From contig JXTC01000015.1 of the NCBI GenBank assembly GCA_002914845.1, positions 1,017,841-1,081,840 on the forward strand: a DNA stretch of 64,000 nucleotides, read 5' to 3'. The notes under the pieces were generated by a model that saw only the letters and a list, made by a program, of their open reading frames with translations, was not told the origin of the DNA and did no database searches. Positions 56,411 through 64,000 of this stretch are shown in pieces. The stretch comes from Trema orientale. Lineage: Eukaryota; Streptophyta; Magnoliopsida; Rosales; Cannabaceae. The translations under genes and the position numbers were made by a program. How positions within the stretch are numbered: position 1 is the stretch's first letter; each line of letters begins with the position of its first letter.

Positions 56411-57199
56411 TCAGATCTCCAGTTTTGGTGGTGAAACATCCTGCTGGAGTCTGGAGATAGTGGCACATTATTTGTGTCAAAAATCAATTGGATATCCAAG
56501 ATTTATCACAAGGAATCGTTTGTTCAGCATTATTTTTTCCTCTGGGATTACACAAGCCACTCATCCTTACAGCTGTACACATTGAGGACTGAAACAGCAG
56601 TTGGACTTTCCAAATTGTTAAAGAAGGTGTTGTACTACCTCTCTCTATATTATTACTGTTATTTCTTCACTAGTTTATCATATGTGTGTTTGAGATTCTT
56701 ATTAGCAAATCAATGGTAAGTTGTTGAAATTTTCTGTTCTGAGAATAATGCAATTGATAATCTTGGCTTACGTCGTTCATATTAATGTTTTTTAAATCTA
56801 CCATACAATAATATCTTATTCATGCTAAAGTTTCATAAGCTAGTCAGATAATGTGTCTTATCTTTCTCGTTTTTCTTTTCTTTTCTTTTCTTTTGGGACA
56901 CTGTATCTTTGTTTTTAGACTAGTTTATTTGTTTTATCTGAAGAGATTGAAATACTAGGAAAAGTTAGTTGAAGATTAGCCAGGTCTTTTCAGCAAAAGT
57001 TGCTCCATAAAGCATAGTTCTGGTTTTATAACTTTTGTGATTTAAACTAGAAATCCATCAACATGTTTTACTTATTCTTCTTCTATGTTTATTTATTTGT
57101 TTCTTTTAGTCTTTAACAAAACTTGTGTATAGGTAACACTCATATCACATTACTGATCGTAAACTAGGCTATATACTTATCTACTAGCAGGCTTGAACA

Positions 57200-60100
57200 A
57201 TGGATCTCCTCAGTGACTCTGATTGGGAGAGTTCCAGCGATAGTGGTGTGGAGGATCAAGTGGAAATTGACTTTTTGTATGGCGGGCAAGCTCAAAGCAT
57301 TTTTTCGAGTTTGGAGCAGAGCATTGAAAAAATTGATGACTTTCTCTCATTTGAAAGAGGATTTAAGCATGGGGACATGGTTCTCTCTGTGACCGATCCA
57401 TTAGGACAGATGGGCAGAGTTGTTGGCATTGATATGGTTGTGGATTTGGAGAATGTTCAGGGAAAAATAGTTAAAAATGTGAATTCCAAGAATCTATTAA
57501 AGATTCGTTCCTATTCAGTGGGAGATTCTGTTGTTTGCGGGCCATGGCTTGGTAGAGTGGTTAGAGTCGTTGATCGTGTAACTGTCGTATTTGATGATGG
57601 GACAACATATCAGGTCAACACCATGGATCAAGATAAGCTGTTACCCATATCTCCAAACATACTCGAAGATGCCCAATACCCGTACTATCCAGGACAGAGA
57701 GTCAAGGTTAAGCTCTCAACTGGTTCCAAGTCAGCTAGATGGCTATGTGGTACTTGGAGGGAAAATCAAGACGAAGGAACTGTTTGTGGTGTGGAAGCAG
57801 GTTTGGTGTATGTTGATTGGCTTGCCTCTGTCCTTACAGCTAGTAATCCAGATCTTCCTTCTCCACCACGTGTGCTGGACTCGAAAAAGCTGACATTACT
57901 GTCATGCTTTTTGCACGCAAATTGGCAACTTGGTGATTGGTGTATGCTTCAAACTTCCGGTCATAAGTGTGTTGTGGAGCAGACTTTTCCTGCTTCATCT
58001 ATGCAACAACTTGTTAGCACTCATAAGATGTTTGAAAGAGGAACTAGAAGAAACTCTGGTTCAAACTTTGAGGAAATTTTCGTGATAGTCAAGACAAAGA
58101 CCAAAATTGATGTTGTGTGGCAAGATGGTAGTATCTCTTTGGGACTAGACTCACCGATGTTGCTTCCTGCAAGTGTAGTGAATTCTTATGAATTTTGGCC
58201 TGAACAGTTCGTTCTACAAAAAGGCACATATGATGATCCACAGGTGTTTAACAGCCAAAGATGGGGTGTTGTTTTGCGTATGGATGCGAAGGAACGAACG
58301 GTGAAGGTACAATGGAAAACTATCACTACTGAACTGAATGATTTAAATGGTGAAGAGATGGTAGAAACTGTAAGCGCATATGAACTGGTTGAGCACCCAG
58401 ACTACTGTTACTGTTTTGGTGATCTTGTGTTTAGGTTGGTCCAGAATCAGTTTGATGATCAAGCTGATAAAGATCATCTGAACACAGAGATTGCCGAGAG
58501 TGAGGAAGGAAAAAACAATGGGAATGATAAGAACAAGTATTCTGATACACTTTATCTATCCTGCATTGGAACTGCTACGGGCTTCGCAGATGGTGCTGTG
58601 GAGGTGAGATGGGCTACTGGTATTACAAGCAAGGTACAAAATTTATGCATCCTTTTTGTCTGTTTATCATTTTGTATACAAACTATGATGTGATTGATGG
58701 TGGTGCTCGTTAGTAGTCACACAAGGTGACAAGATCCAACATTATTTATTTGTCGTTCTTACAGGTTGCACCTTTTGAAATTGTTCGGGTTGATAAACAA
58801 GAAGGTACAGCTGCAGTCTCTGTGGCTGAAGATGTTGAGGACTTGAACGAAGAGGTGATCGAACATGACAAACAAATTTCCAGAGATAAACAAAAGGTAA
58901 TCGCTCTCTCACTGGGTTACAGATGCATTATGTCATACAACTAGTTAAAGCAATAGTTTTCAAGGTTTTATTGTGGCAAAAATTTCCTGAAACCAAGTAG
59001 TAAAATGTAGAAAGTCATAAGAAGTAAGTGAAGCTGACATTGGTATACTTAAATTGGCAAGAACTCAGGATAGATTTTAGAAGGAATTCAGGAACGCATG
59101 TGTGTACAAATAGCGCTTTCAGTGGAGGAACCAAGGCATATGATGTTTTTCTGCATTAACTTTTTGCTTCTGATTTTTTTTTTCTTTTTACACCGAGTTG
59201 AAGCTGCAATCGCTGTTTAACTGATGATGAAAATGTGTTCAAAATTGTCATTGCATTTGTATGATTTGGCAAGTTTAAGACTGGTATCTAACAAAACAGG
59301 ACCCATGACCTGAGAAAAAAAAAGTTCCATGTAGCATGGGACTTTGGTTTTGTTTCCCACATTTTGTATTATGTTTTTTATAGATTTTATAAGCTAAATA
59401 CTTCAGGTTCTATCTCTTACCAGAGTCCATGTTTGAATGTCTTATCTTGCGTCTCCTTGAAAAGAATTTGAGAACTTTTTTCTCATTAGCAACATTTTTT
59501 ATTTATTTATTACTTCTCAGGAATTCTATATAAATTTTTATAACGTTTGCGGTTTTCGACAAAACTTAATGGGAGTTGTGTGTTCAGGATCCACTTAATT
59601 TCAGTGGTGTCGGTGATGGTGGCAAGAAACACCTATGGGAGACCCCTTCCTTTTCTCTTCCACAAGCCGCCATTGGATTTTTCACAAGTATTGCTGCAAG
59701 TCTACTTGGAACCTCTGGCTCCAACTCAGACTCAGATTCAACACCATTAGTCCATATTCCTGAAGTTCAAAGTGAATCTGGGATCTCTAATGCAATAGAA
59801 GTGCTGGAAGGGTGTGATCTTTGCTCTGAACCACAATTAAGTGCTGAGTTGGCTATAATGGGCAACAGAAGTGTAAATGACAAAGCTAACCAAATTCAAC
59901 AGGACAATGATCTATCTCTTTTAACCAGCAATGATAATCCGGATAAGTTTAGGCAGTTTGATATGCTTGCAGATTGCTCTGATCACCATTTTCTTGACAC
60001 CAATATGGGGTTCACATTGTCTCAGGTCAGAAATTGTTAGAAATTAGTGAAGGCATAAAGTTAGTTACATTTTAATGGCCAAGAAAATCCTTAAATTCCT

Positions 60101-61779
60101 TTCCATTGCATTTTGTTCCCTTATAGGTGAAAAGAAGCTGGCTAAAGAAGGTTCAGCAAGAGTGGAGCATACTAGAGAAAAATCTCCCTGGTTAGTGCTT
60201 AGATATTATTTGATGTCACTAATGATTTTCATCATGTTAATTATTTCATTTAACCAATTTTCAATTCCAAATATTATATCTTTTAAAAAAAAAAATTTGA
60301 AAACAACGGCATCAATGGATCATAGTTCCCAATCATTTGGGGAATTTGGAAAGGATAATCTTGGTTATAGCCTTGCAAAAGGGAAACAGGTTTGTATGTG
60401 TATACACATAGATCCATAGTAAGTTAAATTTGAAGTCTTATAAATTAAAGTGGAAAGGATGGGCCAACCAAATTGGTGATAGGGTAACAGTGGAAATATA
60501 GTTTCTAGTATTTGGGGCATAAAAGAGAAATGCAAAAACTTATTTCAATAAGAACAGATATTTCGAAGTATGAACTTGTAATTTTCACTTATAAACGGAG
60601 TTGATAAAAGTGATTAACGGTAGTTCCCAAACTAAATATTTTCCTAGTATAGTGGCGCATTTGCACTTATACTGAAAAGTTTTCTTTGACTTTAACAGAC
60701 ACAATTTACGTCCGCATCTTTGAGGAAAGGATGGATCTAATCCGAGCAGCCATTGTTGGTGCACCTGGAACTCCATATCATGATGGTCTTTTCTTCTTTG
60801 ACATTTATCTACCTCCAGAATATCCTCATGAACCACCCGTAAGTTTCTGAATACAGTTTTACAGTGCTTCTTTGACATTACAGTGCTTATCATTATGAAT
60901 ATGTTAACTTCTGCAGATGGTCCACTATAACTCTGGCGGCCTCCGTCTTAACCCCAACTTATACGAGTCTGGAAAGGTCTGTCTAAGCCTGCTTAATACA
61001 TGGACAGGCTCAGACACTGAAGTGTGGAATCCAGAGAGCTCCACTATTCTTCAAGTTCTTCTCTCGCTTCAAGCTCTCGTGCTGAACGAGAAGCCTTACT
61101 TCAATGAAGCTGGATATGATCAGCAGATGGGAAAAGCTGAAGGACAGAAGAACTCGGTAAGCTACAATGAGAATGCATTCCTTGTGAGCTGCAGGTCCAT
61201 GCTGTACCTGCTCCGTAGGCCACCTAAGGTACAATGTTTAATCTTATCTGGACTTCCCGGAATACTTAATTTCAGTAATGGCCATTTAGTGACTAGTTAG
61301 CATGATGAGTATCCTAGGACAGAATGATTATAGTGGTTATGTTAAGTGTGTTTTTCTTAAAATATTCTAATCTAAAATCTCTTTAAAAATGCCCTAAGGT
61401 GTACTAATCCTTGTATATTTATCTGGAAAAAAAAACAGCATACATTGCCAAGACCTTGCTATTTCGCAGAAAATTATGAATTTTTTGCGTTTAATCTATC
61501 CATATTGATGTGAGTAAATATATTACTTTGCAGCATTTTGAGGCCCTTGTGGAGGAACACTTCAGTCAACGCTCTCATCGTATTCTAATGGCTTGTAAAG
61601 CATACATGGAAGGAGCTCCAGTGGGGTGTGCTGTTGGTTCTGGAAAAACTGAAGATGACCCTCAAAAGGGAAGCTCTACAGGCTTCAAAATTATGCTTTC
61701 TAAGCTCCTCCCCAAGCTTGTTGAGGGCTTTTCCGAAAAGGGAATTGATTGCAGCCAAATTACATTGCCGGAAAAATGA
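57200..61779 (+). CDS. PHO2: PHO2/UBC24, ubiquitin-conjugating E2 enzyme of phosphate homeostasis
   Basis: Coding exons 57200-58633, 58765-58896, 59588-60025, 60127-60190, 60699-60838, 60917-61228 and 61534-61779 join in frame to 921 residues (Arabidopsis PHO2 is about 907). The start follows an acceptor ten bases upstream and gives MDLLSDSDWESSSDSG, like PHO2. The large N-terminal part has KOW/SH3-like segments (GDMVLSVTDPLGQMGRVVGI, YYPGQRVKVKL, WLCGTWR, VSAYELVEHPDY). The UBC fold begins near 669: SWLKKVQQEWSILEKNLP, GAPGTPYHDGLFFFD, the HEPPMVHYNSGG block, LNPNLYESGKVCLSLLNTW. The catalytic cysteine is residue 758. PHO2 acts at ER and Golgi membranes, marking PHT1 transporters and PHO1 for degradation when phosphate is ample. 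Under phosphate starvation miR399 represses it, which fits the five sites in the leader. These sites separate it from the related UBC23. Confidence 0.96.
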
Positions 61780-62105
61780 ACAGGTGCTGCAAAGTTTCGA
61801 GTGACAGAACGATAACCAAGTCATTCTGTCTTTTGTATAATCTGTATAATAGCTAATATGCTGCTTGAAAGTTGAAACTATTCAGCAAAAAGAAAAAAAA
61901 AAGGGTTAACTTCAGACAAAAAGAAAATTCGTGTGCTTGTTTCTCAGTCCGTGGTGATTTCATGTGTAATAGAAAGATGTCCTAATATAAGGTGTAACAT
62001 ATTCACGTGTATTGGAAACATGTCCTAATAATTGTGTAATATATGAATTGATGTTGTGAAGAAACTTGTGAAGTTATGGCAATAAGTTGGATTTGTGTGC
62101 TTCAA
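61780..62105. other. 3' flank of PHO2 with a degenerate duplication
   Basis: Likely 3' untranslated region. Two imperfect copies of about 43 bases, each holding atgtcctaata and gtgtaa, lie at about 61960-62002 and 62003-62046. Confidence 0.5.
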
Positions 62106-62169
62106 GTTTATGGTTCTAGACTACACTTGATCTCAGCCAAAAGGCTGAGAAATGTGTTTATGGTTCTAG
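62106..62169 (-). pseudogene. U2 snRNA 5' fragment inserted with target-site duplication
   Basis: The insert at 62120-62155 read on the minus strand matches nucleotides about 3-38 of plant U2 snRNA at 33 of 36 positions (TTTCTCAGCCTTTTGGCT then AGATCAAGTGTAGT). It is flanked by gtttatggttctag at 62106-62119 and 62156-62169, a perfect 14-base duplication. No poly(A) is present. It is far too short to be a gene and is best read as a truncated snRNA retropseudogene. Confidence 0.8.
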
Positions 62170-62997
62170 TCTTCACCAAAGTTTTGGGAGATTTTTATGT
62201 GGAATGACATGTAAATTATCATTAATTTATCTTTCTTTTCCTCCGAGGTTTCGTTTTCTCCTTTTCTTTTTTTTTCCCCTGCTTCTACTTCTCATAGCTT
62301 CCTTTGTGATCAATCTTTATTCTTTATGTCTTTGAAAATAAAACTTTTCAAGAAGAGGACGGATTTAGCACAAAAGGGCAAATAAATAAAATAAAATAAA
62401 ATAAAGAAGAAAAAGAAGAAGAAGTAAAGTTGAGAGTCCTTTCAAAAAAAAGTTGGGAGTTTTATTTACCCGTTACCACATCAAATGCCATCTCACTCGA
62501 TGATAATTTGAAGGCAAAATGTGCTTGATTTATGTTAAAAATATAGTAACACTTTTTGGACAAAATATAGCTAAGTGTGACACCACTTCAAATTAAAAAA
62601 AATGAAGATCCTCCTACATTAATTAATACTCAAAGTTTATAAAAATTTTATTTCTATCAAAATAACAATTAGTTCTTTAATTACAAAAATAACTAAAAAA
62701 AGTTAATGTCAATGAGATTTATAAATAAATCTCATTTTTCACATATGAATTTAATTATCCAGTTTCACATTTTAATAATATAATATATCATAATAGAATA
62801 CATATGAAATTTCATATGTGAATAAGAGTAAATATTATGTAAGAGAGTCCATTTTCACATTCTCTTAGTAATTATATTACTCACTTGAGGTGACAATGTA
62901 AATTTTGACCGTAAGACTAACTTTGCTAGGAACAAAAAGGAAAGGAAAGGAAAAAGTTTGAGGGAAACTAAAAAAATTAAGTTATTTGGTAAAGGGA
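62170..62997. other. Spacer
   Basis: AT-rich with an (AAAT)n-like tract near 62380-62404. A local hairpin is formed by catatgaatttaatt- and catatgaaatttcatatg-type sequence near 62745-62820. No gene. Confidence 0.45.
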
Positions 62998-63705
62998 TAA
63001 GGCCCCGTTTGGTACGTAGGATTGGATTAGATTAGGTAGATAGGATTGACTGGATTCGATCAGATTAGATTGTACTGAATCCAATGTTGTGTTTGGTAAA
63101 CTGTCGGATTATGCAATTGGAAAATAATCCTGTGTTTGGAAGGATAGGATTAAATTTAAAAGAAAAAAATTAAGCTTAATATAAGTTTAAAATATATGAA
63201 GAAAAATTACTCTATTAAAAAATTATCCATATTAAAATGTTACATTTACNTGAGCTGATGATTAGATCCGGATGTGTATAATTAACACCAGGTTGAGTAA
63301 ATCTTCATAGAATCAATATTTAAAAAATATTAAAATAAAAATTTATAGCTAAAAGACCCAAAATACATATAAGAAAAGAAAAAAGGCTAACGGCGATGGT
63401 CGGCACAGGGATGGTGGCGCGAGCTTAACGGCGATGGTCGGCACAGGGATACAGACATACAGTCACTGCCGTGCAAAGAAGGCCTAAGGGTGAGGGTGTG
63501 GTTTGTTGTCGTGAGACAATATTAGGGAATAATAGTCACGGGATGAGTTATCTCACCATTTTGCTATGGATTAATAATCCCACAACACGTGGGATAAATT
63601 TGGGTCAACGGACTATTTGTCCGGTCAACCTTTTGTCATCAAACACGGGATTGGGATTATTTATCCTAGTCCTAGTCTCAATCCCATGTGCCAAACGGGC
63701 CCTAA
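62998..63705. mobile_element. PIF/Harbinger-type non-autonomous element with TAA duplication
   Basis: The element at 63001-63702 begins ggccccgtttgg and ends ccaaacgggccc. It is bounded by TAA at 62998-63000 and 63703-63705. Subterminal sequence (ggattggattag against cctagtcctagtctcaatcc) is also inverted. It encodes nothing recognisable. It contains an N at 63250 and an internal direct repeat. Confidence 0.82.
63389..63450. repeat. 24-bp direct repeat inside the Harbinger-type element
   Basis: aacggcgatggtcggcacag followed by ggat occurs identically at 63389-63412 and 63427-63450, period 38. It is GC-rich in an otherwise AT-rich element, so it may be a captured or duplicated host fragment. 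Confidence 0.8.
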
Positions 63706-64000
63706 AAAGAAAGGAATGGAAAAAAAAAAAAAAAAAAAAAAGAAGAGAGAGAGAGAAAAAGGGAAGGAAAAAAGTGATAGACCATACATAAATATTGTTT
63801 CCAAAAAAAAAAAGGGAGAAAAGGGGAAAGTGAATTTATTAAAATAACGTTATACATTAATTTTAATATTTTAATAAAAAAAGCAAAATGAGTCATTTTA
63901 AAATATACCATATTTCTTTCCTTCTTACATACCAAACAACAATAAAAGAAAGAAGCTTTCCTTTTTCATTCTAGGTATTCTCTCTCCCTCTTATTTTTTT
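63706..64000. other. Window end, low-complexity spacer
   Basis: Purine-rich A/G low-complexity sequence followed by AT-rich DNA. No gene. Confidence 0.45.

Larger units (their letters stand above)
53870..56715 (+). promoter_or_regulatory. PHO2: Likely 5' untranslated region of PHO2 with leader introns
   Basis: The miR399 sites place this region in the PHO2 leader. A plausible leader exon runs from an acceptor (gtgtattgcag) ending at 55604 to a strong donor (AATG|GTAAGT) at 55715+1000, that is exon end 56715. A further intron leads to the acceptor tactagcag ending at 57190, ten bases before the start codon. A first leader exon ending about 53943 (AAG|GTATGG), after a GA-rich tract, is a guess. 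The leader structure needs transcript evidence. Confidence 0.5.

Noticed and set aside
63471-63847. Lysine-rich open frames near the right edge
   Set aside because: They read through MITE sequence and an A/G low-complexity tract.

Overview
This is nuclear DNA from a flowering plant, probably a eudicot or another non-grass angiosperm. The genes have short exons with GT-AG introns, the spacers are AT-rich, and the protein families are plant-specific. I cannot name the species. Seven host genes are supported, together with the coding half of one large LTR retrotransposon and many small transposon and retroposon relics.

Layout. 1-5.2 kb: minus-strand Ty3/gypsy element of the Tat lineage, cut by the left edge of the window. 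5.2-8.5 kb: spacer with two inverted-repeat elements. 8.5-9.4 kb: short intronless PPR gene (-). 10.9-13.0 kb: intronless L-type lectin receptor kinase of clade VII (-). 13-25.5 kb: gene-poor AT-rich spacer with a LINE tail, MITEs and foldback elements. 25.9-30.2 kb: nine-exon Golgi glycosyltransferase-like gene of the TOD1/MUCI70 (DUF616) family (+). 31.9-32.3 kb: GC-rich intronless four-helix membrane protein (+). 33.8-41.7 kb: 21-exon NSF vesicle-fusing ATPase (-). 43.7-46.4 kb: five-exon mitochondrial ribosomal protein bL21m/NFD1 (+), divergent from NSF. 46.4-53.9 kb: spacer with a MITE cluster. About 53.9-61.8 kb: PHO2/UBC24 (+), the phosphate-homeostasis E2 enzyme, whose 5' leader carries five near-perfect miR399 sites. 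61.8-64 kb: spacer with a U2 snRNA fragment and a Harbinger-type MITE.

The genes are independent transcription units with no shared pathway: membrane receptor kinase, Golgi glycosylation, vesicle fusion, mitochondrial translation and phosphate signalling. From memory, the clade VII lectin kinase and NSF are also near neighbours on Arabidopsis chromosome 4 (At4g04960 and At4g04910), so this may be a conserved block.

The most informative observations are: an AT-AC (U12-type) first intron in NSF; loss of the NSF D1 Walker A motif exactly at a single N, which points to a collapsed assembly gap; the miR399 target array in the PHO2 leader with decayed extra copies at a recurring 55-base spacing; a 36-bp U2 snRNA fragment between 14-bp target-site duplications; and several other retroposed scraps with readable duplications. 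I found no clearly undescribed multi-gene system.
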